Origin: Blasia pusilla
Lineage: Eukaryota > Marchantiophyta > Marchantiopsida > Blasiales
NCBI GenBank assembly: GCA_050084515.1
Contig: CM114274.1
Span: 29,822,001-29,886,000, forward strand
DNA length: 64,000 nt
Direction: 5' to 3'
This document shows, one piece after another, positions 53,980-64,000 of the stretch; positions within the stretch are counted from its first letter, which is position 1; each line of letters opens with the position of its first letter. Below the pieces are notes generated by a model. That model ran no database searches, was not told the origin of the DNA, and worked only from the letters and a program-made list of their open reading frames with translations. A program made the translations under genes and the position numbers.

Positions 53980-56550
53980 GTTCAAGATGGAAAAAAATTG
54001 AGCAAGTGGAAGTGCACTTGAAGCAACGTGCAGAGGAAATTGACAAGTTCTACATCAAATGTGCTATCACTGAAAAAGAGGAGAAAGAGAGGGTTGAAGC
54101 CATGGCATGCGTGATGAACTGTGAGTGGGAAGAACGACTTGCCACATAGATAGGAAGAAAATTGACAAGGAGGAAGAAAGGTGGCAAAATATAAAGGATT
54201 GATGGCCAAAATGATGCATGTCGCATGCATGTAGACTGATTTTGGTGTAGTAAACTAAATTGAACGAAGAAGGAGATCTTACAAGAATCTACCTAGAGAT
54301 TTCGCAATTTGGTCACGAAGCTAGAGCATACTATGACGTCACAACAGGTAGATTGGTTTGTGTCCAAGTTGTCTAAAGGCATGAACCAATATTTTCAAAG
54401 AGGACAACAAAATTCTCTTGAAGCAGTCATTGCGTTTGAAGAAGGTTATGAGGCTTCCAAAAATGCAAAGAATGAGAAGAAGAGAACATTAAAGAGTGTT
54501 GCCTTCATTCTTAGAAACATTGTCTTCATCTTTGTCAATATAGACATCATCGTTCGAATCCAAGAAAGACTCTTCGTCCTCCAAAAGCTCAAGAGATAGG
54601 AGGAAGAGGTTGACCAAGAAGCAAAAGAGCATGAAGACTTTGATATCAGACAAGAGAAGGAAGCCAACAAGCCAACACTCACATGGTAGTTCATATCAAT
54701 CAACGAGCCTTGTAAGGAAACGAACAAAGGATGTAGGGAAGATGAATGTGAAGGATCCAACCAATAAATTTGGAGATTTGAAAGTACAATCGATAACACA
54801 AAAAGACTCCCAACACCACCCATAGATTTCTTTGTCTCAATATTTGGTGTACAATCCGAAATAATCAAGGGCATACTGCCCACGAGCGCTTCGTCACTCA
54901 AGATCGAGATCTTTGTTGAGTCTAAGAGGAAAACCTGACGAAAAGGGTTGGATAGAAGTTGAACATTGGGAGGTTTGTTATGCAAATGAACCATTTCCCA
55001 ACCCCGACCCTACTTGTAACTAGATTTGGAGGTATGTACCTCCAAAGTTTGGGGAACAAAAGCCCGTAAGTGGAAAATCATGGGAGCTAGTGCATGTATT
55101 CCACCAATGAACCAAGAAAGTTAATATCACTATGGTGCAATGGACGATTGGGCCAATAATTACTCTAACCCAAAGGGCCTATAAGGCTTAATCCCCTCTA
55201 TGACAATTGCAAGAAAAGAGGATATACAATAGTAGAATGTCTTGAGCCTAACGTTCCTTGTCTTTTAGTCAAGTATGTACCTATCGTGCCCCCTCAGCCG
55301 AATGCCAACAAGAAAGTTATAGTATAGTTGGTACGGGTAGATGAAGCCTTACCCCAAAATTAGAAGGAAGTAACAACTCGAGGAGTTATCAAATGCCCTA
55401 CCATGGAACAATTGGAAGCCTACAATGTGAAGACAAGTTCTAAGACCCACAAACAGAAGAAGGATGGCAAGAGAAAGGCCACTCCACAAAGACAACCCAA
55501 GAAGAAGTCGAAGAAGGATACTTTCCAAGCAAGAAAGGCCATCCTGAAGGGAGATGAAAATCTTCCCTTCGATTGAAACCATCCCAAGTATTTTCATGAA
55601 GATGTACAATTGGAAGTGCAAAGGTTGGTGAAACTAGAGAAGAGCAAGACTCTTGGATTGATCTATGAAGCACATATACTTGTTAGTAGCTTTGAACTTG
55701 GTATACCCTAGCGAATGTGCAGTTTGCTCTGTCAAAATGTATGGAACTCCCCATTATGACTAAGAAAATGCCACATTCGCTATGGTATACCAAGTTCAAA
55801 GCTATTGACAAGTATTTGCGCTTCACAGATCAATCCAACATAAGACCCTTAAGCCATATGAAAGGAGTTATGACCATAATTGGTGGAGTGTTGTTTACTT
55901 TGGATTATATTTTCTTCCAACCTTTGATAGCTAAGGAGTATCCCTACTGATTGGCTGATCGTGGCTTTTAGGGTGTGAGTGACAATAAACTAGAAGTGGA
56001 TGCGGTTTATCTTTCGATTACTAGAAGGCTCTACCAAGAGGGTGGTTAAGTTGTCTTGGAAGTCAAGACCCCCTTAAGAGACAACATCTACACATGAAGG
56101 ATATACCTCAAGACAAGAGTCAGGGGATAGGAATGAAAACTCATCCACGGACATGATCTGTAACTACTTGGAATGTTACGAGGTAGACAAAGATAAAGAA
56201 TTATTGGAAGAGACCATGCGAAAACCTATCAAGGAAGGACTAGGAATCAATTTTTACTAGTTCACCAAGGGGATGATAGATGACAAGGATTATAAAGAAG
56301 TGTTAATCACAAATACTAAGGCCTTACGATTGTCAAAAGACCTCTTTGAAGAACAATATGCAAAGTATAAAGACTTATAATTTGAGTGTTTGGATGTCTT
56401 TGTATGTATGATGGATTAGATGAAGGGCATTCCTGCCCAATATGGTGAACACGAAAGAGATCTAAAACGTGATGCAGTGCTTGTTTAGATATGGCAATAT
56501 CGCTTGAATCCTAAGTAATCCTTAATGGTCAAAGATGAACAAGAATAACG
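53980..56550 (+). pseudogene. Third gypsy element: gag and following region, decayed
   Basis: 54309-54599 reads VTKLEHTMTSQQVDWFVSKL, KGMNQYFQRGQQNSLEAVI and FEEGYEASKNAKNEKKR, a gypsy-type capsid. Basic low-complexity text follows (KHKQKKDGKRKATPQRQPK at about 55440). At 55717-55950 an open frame MELPIMTKKMPHSLWYTKFK, then YLRFTDQSNIRPLSHMKGVM is the protease-RT link region of such elements by position only. Frames are heavily broken. It is separated from its pol by the solo LTR at 56556. Confidence 0.6.
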
Positions 56551-56555
56551 CCTAG

Positions 56556-57000
56556 TGTTGGATTCTCAACATCCACTTCTCTAAGCACCATTAATCTGAT
56601 TGGCCCCCTTGTATGAAGAGAAGCATAGATTGATGGTTCCGACTTAGACGTCAAAGGAGTCATAGTAATATGACGTAGGTGGTTTTAGGAGTAGCGTTAC
56701 TAGGTTTATCTAACCCTATATTGCATGAGGATGCGGGGCACCCTGATGCCTCGCGAGAGTTTGGAGGCGCAGCACTCGGAAAAATTTATCTATTAATAGA
56801 AATGATAAGTAAAAACCCTAGTTTTCTCGAGTAGTCAAATAGTCGGGAGCCGGAGCGGTAGTGCATTCTCGTATGTCGAGTTATGTCCATGTTCAGGTTT
56901 CATCGAAGCTCTTGTGTGAGCGCACGGACGGACTAGGCCACTTTGTATCTCTAAGTTTTGTAAAGATTTCAGTGATTTAGTCACTTTCTATTTTCTCACA
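56556..57000 (+). repeat. Solo copia LTR with TSD CCTAG
   Basis: 445 bp, TGTTGGATTCTCAACATCC to TTTTCTCACA, same family as 40166-40580. Perfect TSD CCTAG at 56551-56555 and 57001-57005. It splits the third gypsy element. Confidence 0.93.
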
Positions 57001-57005
57001 CCTAG

Positions 57006-58570
57006 CCACAGGAGTCATCTACCCTAAGCTCAACTATGATTGGACGTGCCCAATTATTATCATCCCCAAAAAGTAGTATGGGAAATTTGAGTTTTCCAAG
57101 ATTATGAAAGTCTTAATACCGCAACACTTATGCATCATCATCCCTTCCCTTTTACGAATACTATCCTCAATAAAGCTATGGGGCATGAAAGATACACTTT
57201 CTTGAATGTGTATCCGAGATAAAACTAGGTGTCCATTCATAAAAAAAAGACAAGCCCTTGACAACCTTGATTAGTGATTGGGGAATTTTTGCTTATAAGG
57301 TGATATCCCTTAGCTTATGCAATGTCCCAACTACATTCCAATGAATGATTATTGCTAGATTCCAAGAGTATTTGCGTAAGTTTATTGAAAGCTTTCTTGA
57401 TGATTTCTACATTTTCAACGAGAGCTCGCGATGGACAATGTGTGTAGATTTCAATAAACCAACCTTAAAGTGTTTGATCGTGGATGTAGCTTCCGCATGA
57501 GAAATGAACCACATACATCTTATGTTATTCATATTAACCCTATGGTGTGAATTGTGAAAAGTGGCACCTACTTGCAGGGATCTCCACTTTCTTACGTCAT
57601 ATTATCGCACTCCATCGGAATGGGTCTCACAGATTAGGCATCGAGGAAGGACGATCATTCAACATTGAAAGAAGCGAACGAATTTATAGGCAATGTGACT
57701 GATGACATATTCAGGATGAAGAACTTATGTTTGTTACATATCAAAGATATGAAGGGATTAGACTAGCTCATAAAATTGATGTGGGGAATTTCTATTCCTT
57801 ACTATAGCTCGTGCCTTATGATTTAGGTTGTTATCTTGTGGATATCATCATTCATTGTTCCAGTGCTCTAGGCATTGGCTAGGATAAGGCCTCTAGGGTC
57901 TTTTCGTCTTTCGGTGTATTACTTGTAACGTGTTTTTTAGCCTTTTTACCTTTTGGATTCCCCTGGCTTGATTTATTTACCATTTACCATATGAGTGATT
58001 GTCCAATTTCTTCAAAAACTTGAGGTATACCAAGCCAAAGTCAACATTATTGTTATGCTGGAGGCACTGATCAACCTAAAAGAATCACGAGAGTTCCTTG
58101 GGCAGGTTGGATATTACCAAATATTTTTTAAAGATTATGCATTTAAGGAAAAGTATTTGAATAAATTCTCGAAGAAGATAATGGAGTGGACTTGGGATGT
58201 AGAGTATCAATTGGATTTCAAAGATTTAAAGCATATGCTGGTCACTTCTCAAGTACATTATCCCTGGAATTGGATGAAGACTTTCCACGTTTACGCTGGT
58301 ATGTCTGTGCGTGCTATTGGTGTAGTCATAAGCTACTTGGATCAGGATTAGAAAGCTTATCCGATCTGTTATGTGGGATGTCAACTCTCGGATGCAGAGC
58401 AAAAACATACTACCACCGAACGAGATGCTTTGGGTATGATCTTTGTATGCAAAAACTTCCGGCATTCTTTATTAAGATATGAGTTTTTTTTTCATTTGGA
58501 CTATTTTGCACTTCGTTCCCTGGTAGTTAAGGCATATTTTTCACGAATGGATGGAGCTTCACCAATATAA
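57006..58570 (+). pseudogene. Third gypsy element: reverse transcriptase and RNase H, decayed
   Basis: YPKLNYDWTCPIIIIPKK at the head, LCNVPTTFQ near 57320 and SFLDDFYIFN at about 57391 (FLDD in place of YxDD). Then 57995-58351 with VYQAKVNIIVMLE-like text, REFLGQVGYYQIFFKDYA and FHVYAGMSVRAIGVVI, where the RNase H Asp-Ala-Ser is degenerate. 58373-58570 gives CQLSDAEQKHTTTERDALGM and FRHSLLRYEFFFHLDYFALR. The type is unlike the chromovirus. Integrase is not seen. Confidence 0.8.
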
Positions 58571-59758
58571 TGAATGTGGTTATAATAGTTTATCAACTAT
58601 TGTAATCTTCTTGTGTCATCTTTTAATCTATTGTTTTGAATTGGCAATATGTGCTATCTAGTGCAATAATAAAATGTCAAACTTGTGAAAATGATTGATA
58701 CAATCATGAAAATAACTCAAAATAATTGTTTTGTCGGGTGGACATTAAAATAAGTCATAATGAATTTTTTTCAGGTGCAATAATTAGATATGATTTAATT
58801 TTCTTTACCAATAAGTGAAGAAAATATTCGAATCAATACTTGTATAGGACTATTCTAATCATAATTAAATATGACTTAGTTTTCTTGACTAATACAGCGA
58901 AGAAAATATTCGAATAAATAATTGTATATGACTAGTCTAATCAATGTCCGGAACAATAATTTTATATGACTAATCTAGATAGTGACATGACATCTGCAAA
59001 TGACTAGTGAAGTCAAGATAGTATCGATTCACTAAGAAGGTTTAGGTTGAAGGTGCTTTGAGTGGAAGGTGCGTTTGTTGGACACCTCAGTTGGATCAAT
59101 GGTAGGTGCCCGTTGCTTCTTTCACACATCAAAAGATTTCCTCGTGTAACACACATAGAGATGATCAGCTCTCGCGAGCTCTAAATCGACAAATTCCTTG
59201 TACATTGGTCGACTTGAGCGACAGGAGAAATCAATCTGAAGTAAACTCGTAATCCACGGGGACCTGAGGCGGACCAGCACAGATTACCGAATCTGAAGGT
59301 GCTACTCCGACTAAGAGATTCGGGACAGTGGGCCATATTCGAGCCATGAGTTCAAGCTGCTGGAAGAGACTGTATGGCGAGACTGGAGTCCATGGCTGTC
59401 AAATTGCTCAGAAACCAATCAAGAAACTATGAATTGAGCATAATCATAACTGTTCCGAAATAACAACGCAGTAAATGCCAATTGCAGAAAATTTTCCAAG
59501 TATGTACAGGATAGTACACCTTTGCATACATGGTCATTGAGACATTATTGGTGGACCAAGGTGTTTTCAAGGTCACCATCCTCAACGCCTTCAATCTAGA
59601 AGGAACCACATCTCCCACATCTGCCATCTAGACATCAGAAGGCTATGGACACAGCAACAAGGACTTCTCTCTATATACAACTCGTCCAGACAGCAGCGTG
59701 GCTTACCGAGGGTTATCACAGGACACACATGAGACATGGAACGTACAGGCACGCCCGT
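58571..59758. other. Spacer between gypsy remnant and GT47 gene
   Basis: AT-rich from 58571 to about 59030 with repeated TATGACTAGTCTAATCA-type words, then mixed DNA forming the 3' flank of the minus-strand GT47 gene. No other gene is seen. Confidence 0.5.
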
Positions 59759-61150
59759 TTACAGATCATCTCTGCGCGTATATCTGATGGCGTGCCGACG
59801 GATCCAAAGATCATACAGAACCATGTAAAACGCATCCTGATCCTGCGGGGGAAAGTGCCATGCCATATGTTTACTGGCTTCCTTTCCCAGGAACTGCATG
59901 GCGGAGTAATTCTCCTCCGATATTTGGGACAACACATTCTTCAGATTCTGGGCTTTCTTCTGGCTAATGATGACTGCAAACTTGTTCCAGTTGAGAATAT
60001 CCTGGAATGGCAAGTCGTGCAACCGGCCAGTCGAGATGAGTACGGGGACGCAGCCTAACCTCAGTGCATCCACAATCATCGCGCTGTTCTTGGGCACGAT
60101 GATCAAACAGAACTTGCTGCTTCCCAGTCGACTCTCGTACATATCCTTGTCGCTATCAGGACTGTCCACAACAAAACTGGGGTCACTCATCCACGGGACC
60201 TCGAAAGACGCCAACGCAAACGATTCATCAGTCGGTTCTCCACGGTAGTAAGCCAAGTTCGTGCGTTTGACCTTCATCCCTTGTGGCACCTTGTAGTTTT
60301 GATTTATCTGGAACTCAGGCATTGAAACATCTTTATGAGGGTAGAAAGACTGGATTTCACTTTCCTCGGGAGGATAACAAGCGATCTGAATTACGTTCTT
60401 TTTCAGCTCCAGCCCGTTTCTGGATCCATCTTCTCTGTAGTTCTTGCATGTCACAAAAACATGGTCTGCTCCAAGCGTCCTTTGCCAATAAGGGTAATCG
60501 TCTCTGATACCCTGAACATACTTGTTAAGAAAGCGTCCAATCTTCGATGGGCCAATGTGTGCATCAGAAAGCAACGCTCGGAGTGAAATAGGAATGAGGA
60601 ATATCTGAGCTTTCTCAGCATCCAGCGTGATAAAATCACTTTGGTAGAGGCTGTGCATGAAAAAGTCCTCGGTGAAGTGAATGTCATCATTTGAACTGAC
60701 TCCAGATGCACCCTTGAATACATAATCCTCACCGGGATACACATAAATTTTGAACATCGAAAGCATCTCTTCGTAATTCAGGCCAAAAACCACCGAGGAA
60801 TGGTAGAGATTGTTCCGCAATTCACTGTAACGCTGGTCTTCAGCATCCTCCATATCGTCGTTGACACCTCCATGTCCCACCCGCAAGCCCGAGGAGTTGA
60901 AGGAATCGTCCAACGAATTAGCCGTCTCGTCAGACGCCAGATCATAAGAATTCTCTTCGAGCAGAGAATTCGCAACATTTCCATGGATATTCGTATGCAA
61001 CTTCGAGTTGTGCGTCACCCCAGTCAACCCATTTTGATAAGATCTTCCGAGAAGGAATGCAGTGATCGCAGTATACGCAATCACTCCCAACATCACTCCC
61101 TGCCTTAAGGTGAGGCCCACCCGACCATTTTCCTGTGCGACCTGAACCAT
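59759..61150 (-). CDS. Exostosin-type glycosyltransferase, GT47 family
   Basis: 463 residues from ATG at 61150 to the stop at 59759, with no intron. Residues 18-35 (GVMLGVIAYTAITAFLLG) form a single membrane anchor after a short N-terminus, as in type II Golgi proteins. A variable stem follows to about 125. The exostosin domain spans about 130-420: MFKIYVYPGEDYVF, EDFFMHSLYQSDFITLDAEK, AQIFLIPISL, DDYPYWQRTLGADHVFVTC, RTNLAYYRGE, RLGSSKFCLI, LRLGCVPVLIS, LPFQDILNW. GT47 enzymes build cell-wall xyloglucan, pectin, xylan or arabinan chains in the Golgi; the substrate here cannot be told. The usual SKFCLCPxG stretch reads SKFCLIIVPKNSA, a small change near the donor site. Length matches the family. 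Confidence 0.88.
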   Translation of the reverse strand: MVQVAQENGRVGLTLRQGVMLGVIAYTAITAFLLGRSYQNGLTGVTHNSKLHTNIHGNVANSLLEENSYDLASDETANSLDDSFNSSGLRVGHGGVNDDMEDAEDQRYSELRNNLYHSSVVFGLNYEEMLSMFKIYVYPGEDYVFKGASGVSSNDDIHFTEDFFMHSLYQSDFITLDAEKAQIFLIPISLRALLSDAHIGPSKIGRFLNKYVQGIRDDYPYWQRTLGADHVFVTCKNYREDGSRNGLELKKNVIQIACYPPEESEIQSFYPHKDVSMPEFQINQNYKVPQGMKVKRTNLAYYRGEPTDESFALASFEVPWMSDPSFVVDSPDSDKDMYESRLGSSKFCLIIVPKNSAMIVDALRLGCVPVLISTGRLHDLPFQDILNWNKFAVIISQKKAQNLKNVLSQISEENYSAMQFLGKEASKHMAWHFPPQDQDAFYMVLYDLWIRRHAIRYTRRDDL

Positions 61151-62040
61151 GGCGCTCGACTCAGAAAGAAGACAAATTTATTTATGTGCTTCAACCGTCA
61201 ACACATATAAAAAAAACTCCAGAGCAGCAGTAGAGAATCACTCTCCCACTGCCCGGAGACCTCAATTAGAAGAACTCTACCGATCTAGCTGCCACACGAT
61301 CCAATCCGTGGCAGAAATTCACCGCACACCTGAACTCTGGTACAATTGAGGCAATTAGCGTCGACCTAACGTGCACGGAACGCAGAGAAGCGCCAAACCA
61401 TACTCCTCCGATTCTTCCACTTCCGAATAAACCACGCCCCTCACCAAACGCTCAGAGAAACCTCCTCGAGAAACTACCTATCGGAAGAGCCTAGCCTCCC
61501 TCTTAACCAAAAGTTTACACTAGCATGCACCAGCAGCATCCGTGACAGACATCAATCGCTTCTAACAAATGTACAACGCACAAACGCAACACACCCAACT
61601 CTCAGGACGCAGGACTTTTTCCACAAGAACAGAACGGAATCTCAGTAAAACCGAACGCAAATCAACGCGCGAATCTCAGCAAACTCGTCAATCGGCCACC
61701 TCACCGGGCCTCCAATAGACCGCAAAATCGCGGACGTCTCCCCTGGTCCCCCCATCGACTCCAGGCGCGCATGCTCTCGCTGTGGACAGGAAGCCGAGAC
61801 CTGGTACCTCGTCTCGAGCGAGAGCATCTTCCTCGGATTCTCCTCAAGGTCTCTTAAGGCTCGGAGAGCATCTACCTCGGATTCTCCTACCTCCTTCCGC
61901 CATTCAACTCAACTTCAACTCCAAACTCTATGTGCTATTAAAGGTACGGAGATATAAGAAGAAGAGTTTATCTTTTCCTATTGTTATTTTAATTATTATT
62001 ATTTTCCTACTTTGATAATGTTACATATGTAGAATTGATC
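61151..62040 (-). promoter_or_regulatory. Upstream region of the GT47 gene
   Basis: Presumed promoter and 5' UTR. It contains GAGCATCTTCCTCGGATTCTCC at 61822 and a near copy GAGCATCTACCTCGGATTCTCC at 61867, a short direct repeat 45 bp apart. No clear TATA box is seen at the expected distance. Right of 61960 it turns AT-rich. Confidence 0.35.
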
Positions 62041-62170
62041 ATGAGAAAACATTGATGTAGATAATTTTTATCTTTTTCAATGTTTGATTTTGAAATTTAT
62101 TGATAATCATGGTAAAAGCATGATGAATAAGAAATTGAAATCTACAAAAATCAAAAGGTATATTCGAGTC

Positions 62171-62620
62171 TTATGCAATCAATGGGATTCGTGGAATAAA
62201 GACTCGATTTCCAATGTTCTTAGCATCAATGACATGTTGCATGCATCCACGGATTACCAATCGAGTTCCATTGGCTTGTCCCTTTGAATCGTTCAAGTTT
62301 CGTAAAAGGCTGTCCCCAATCTGTTGGGTAATTTGCCTGATAGGTGCACCAATTTTCAAGCTTAAACAATGTGGTGGTAAACCTGACGGTAAGCACGTAT
62401 TTAAGAATTCTGTCGAATAGATATTACTCATTCCCTCATGCGGAGCGGAATCAACATCAAGGTAAGTATGTTCTTGCAAAGAACAAACATATCTTAGAAG
62501 TTGAATTTGGTTTTGACGCATAATAGAATTCAAGTACTTGTGAAGAAAATGACATGAAAATTGTTTGAAAACCAATATTACCTCTCCATAAAATCGAGAC
62601 ATAACTTCCGTATTGATGTC
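62171..62620 (-). pseudogene. Helitron/PIF1 helicase fragment
   Basis: 143-codon minus-strand frame with MSRFYGEVI, DVDSAPHEG, YSTEFLNTCLPSGLPPHCL, LKIGAPIRQI, RNLNDSKGQANGTRLVIRGC, NIGNRVFIPRIPLIA. These are the C-terminal PIF1-type helicase motifs of Helitrons. The Walker boxes are absent, so only the end of the helicase is left. It lies on the same strand as the Rep remnant but upstream of it in element sense, so it belongs to another copy or was moved. Confidence 0.8.
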
Positions 62621-62734
62621 ATCAACATCTCAATTTTTTGGTGTAAGAATTGTTGTACCTCTTAAAAATTTGATGTCACAAAAATTTTCATAATCATTTC
62701 CATAGATGATGTCAATAAGATCACTTATCTTCTT

Positions 62735-62900
62735 TGTCACATCTGAATAGCCGGTAGGCCGAGATCTATCGTGGATAGGGCGTAGGAGCTAGCAGACTAT
62801 CTTCAGTGTAGCTTTGTCCCACGGTGTCCGATGAGGTTGAGGATAGGTCCATTGTGTCAAGAACGTAGTTTCTGACAACTTTCATGTTGAGGACTTTCAC
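62735..62900 (+). repeat. LTR fragment of the methyltransferase-carrying family
   Basis: First 166 bp of the LTR (TGTCACATCTGAATAG to GGACTTTCAC), matching 18531-18700. It changes at 62901 directly into gag, so most of the LTR and the leader are deleted. Confidence 0.8.
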
Positions 62901-63960
62901 AGTGAGATACCGAGGAGTTATGAGTGAAGAGCAGGTAGTGACCGCTGGATTTTCTTGAGAGTCGACGGATCCACGAGCGACGGTGACCCGACATGTGCCA
63001 CAGCGAGCACTAGTACCACGGGAGCGGGGCAGTGTGCCCAGAGAGCAGGGCGGGTACCGTGAGCCTATGAGGCAATGACCCATACCTACATATGTTGCCC
63101 AGCAGGGACTGATGTTATCTTGTTGGACGTGTGGAGGGGCCCATAGGCAGAGAGACTATCCACAGCATGGAAGAGGACCACAAGCACCTCCGATTGCTCA
63201 GGAGCCAGAGAGGATGGCCCCACCACAGCTCCAATGTGACTATTGCCACAGATATGGTCACACTAGGAATAGATGCTTTGACCTTCGCCGAGAGGCACGT
63301 CCAGAGTTAGGCCGAGGGCCTGGGGGCGGTCGTCTAGGAGGAGGTCGGGTAGTTCTTCCTGGACGTGGTGGTAGAGGACCACCACCAGCCAGAGGAGATG
63401 GAGCAGGAGCACCAGAGCCGGCCCTTCTCTCATGCATCGATCAGTTGGAGCAGAGGATTGCTGCCATGACGATGATGCAGCTCAGGGAAGGCACGGCGCT
63501 ACGAGCAGCTAGTGTGACTCCAGCTTCTACATGTTACCGGGACCTGGGTGAGGATCTCACTAGTATGGGGTTTATGTGTGGTGCAGCCCAAGTTGAGGCA
63601 GCTGCAGTGGTGACTCGGGATGCTGCGAGAGGCACGGAGCCATCGAGAGGTGGAGTTGAAATTGACCCACTAGAGGGGACCGATGGGCGGCAGGCCAGGG
63701 TTCCATAATCATTCACATTGTCAGAGGCACTACACACACCATCGATGGTGCCTCGACGACTAGCGGTGCCTATAGCTCAGGCAAGTACGTCGATGTCATG
63801 AGGAGTTGGAGTGACAACTCCTATACCGGCTTGAGTGGAGTCAGTGTCGACCATAGTGTTGGAGATGGCCACTAGAGTGAGTCAGACTACACTATTTTCC
63901 GCCACGGAGTTGGCGACGTTGGGAGTTGGATCAATTGAGGTCACTAGAAGAATTATGTGG
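62901..63960 (+). pseudogene. Methyltransferase-carrying family, copy 4: gag with two zinc knuckles
   Basis: Starts VRYRGVMSEEQVV, as in the reversed gag at 23.3 kb. The 198-codon frame from 63112 has LSCWTCGGAHRQRDYPQHGR, a CCHC knuckle with the last Cys changed to Tyr, and CDYCHRYGHTRNRCFDLR, an intact one. Then a Gly/Arg/Pro tail (RGGRGPPPARGD), LLSCIDQLEQRIAAMTMMQL and GVEIDPLEGTDGRQARVP, stop at 63706. It closely matches copy 2 at 14480-15120. Similarity goes on to about 63940 (the gag-protease link). The window ends before any protease or methyltransferase. Confidence 0.82.
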
Positions 63961-64000
63961 TGTTTATGACTAGGCTTTAAATGACTTGCCGAAAGAATGA

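Overview
This window is nuclear DNA of a land plant, most likely a non-seed plant (bryophyte, lycophyte or fern); I cannot name the species. Plant evidence: one LTR element has a primer-binding site complementary to the 3' end of plant initiator-Met tRNA; there is a PADRE/DUF4228 gene, a family known from land plants; there is a plant-type GT47 exostosin gene; and chromovirus, Ty1/copia and Helitron remnants fill most of the rest. Only two genes look intact: the PADRE protein (43388-44125, +) and the GT47 glycosyltransferase (59759-61150, -). Nearly everything else is mobile or decayed.

Layout. 0-11.3 kb holds two broken genes embedded in a family of more than 35 copies of a 27-bp palindrome (GCAACCCGTC, seven variable bases, GACGGGTTGC), partly in regular 64- and ~67-bp arrays and partly inside apparent introns. 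One gene (305-3863, -) is a transposase-like gene with a GCM-like zinc domain at its N-terminus and a SWIM finger at its C-terminus. The other (5524-10063, +) joins a coiled coil, a ParB/sulfiredoxin-like domain and a beta-class N4/N6 DNA methyltransferase domain. 11.9-25.3 kb is a cluster of Ty3/gypsy-type retroelements that carry a C5-cytosine DNA methyltransferase (DNMT3/DRM-like order of motifs) between protease and reverse transcriptase. Three methyltransferase copies lie here. A further gag copy of the family lies at 62.7-64 kb and a solo LTR at 46.5 kb. A PHD finger lies just upstream of a related LTR at 24.6 kb. 25.3-40.6 kb is a three-layer nest: an old copia element was hit by a second copia (26308-39011, TSD GATAT), which was hit by a chromodomain Ty3/gypsy element (27081-34487, minus strand, TSD CAATT). 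40.6-41.5 kb is a reversed copia fragment. 41.5-46.5 kb is the gene-bearing island with PADRE. 47.5-49.6 kb is a minus-strand Helitron Rep remnant. 50-54 kb is AT-rich with no gene I can support. 54-58.6 kb is a decayed third gypsy element split by a solo copia LTR (TSD CCTAG). 59.7-61.2 kb is GT47, and 62.2-62.6 kb is a Helitron/PIF1 helicase fragment.

How it fits together. The most exciting content is the retrotransposon family that encodes its own cytosine methyltransferase, with a PHD reader domain probably in the same family. Such elements have been reported from charophyte algae and dinoflagellates; these copies show one in what appears to be a land plant. All copies are now broken, and in the best copy the in-frame stops can be read as C-to-T changes, the decay expected of heavily methylated DNA. 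The ParB-methyltransferase gene with palindrome arrays in its introns is the second system worth attention. Coordinates of decayed exons are approximate. No database search was possible, so all family calls rest on motifs read by eye.
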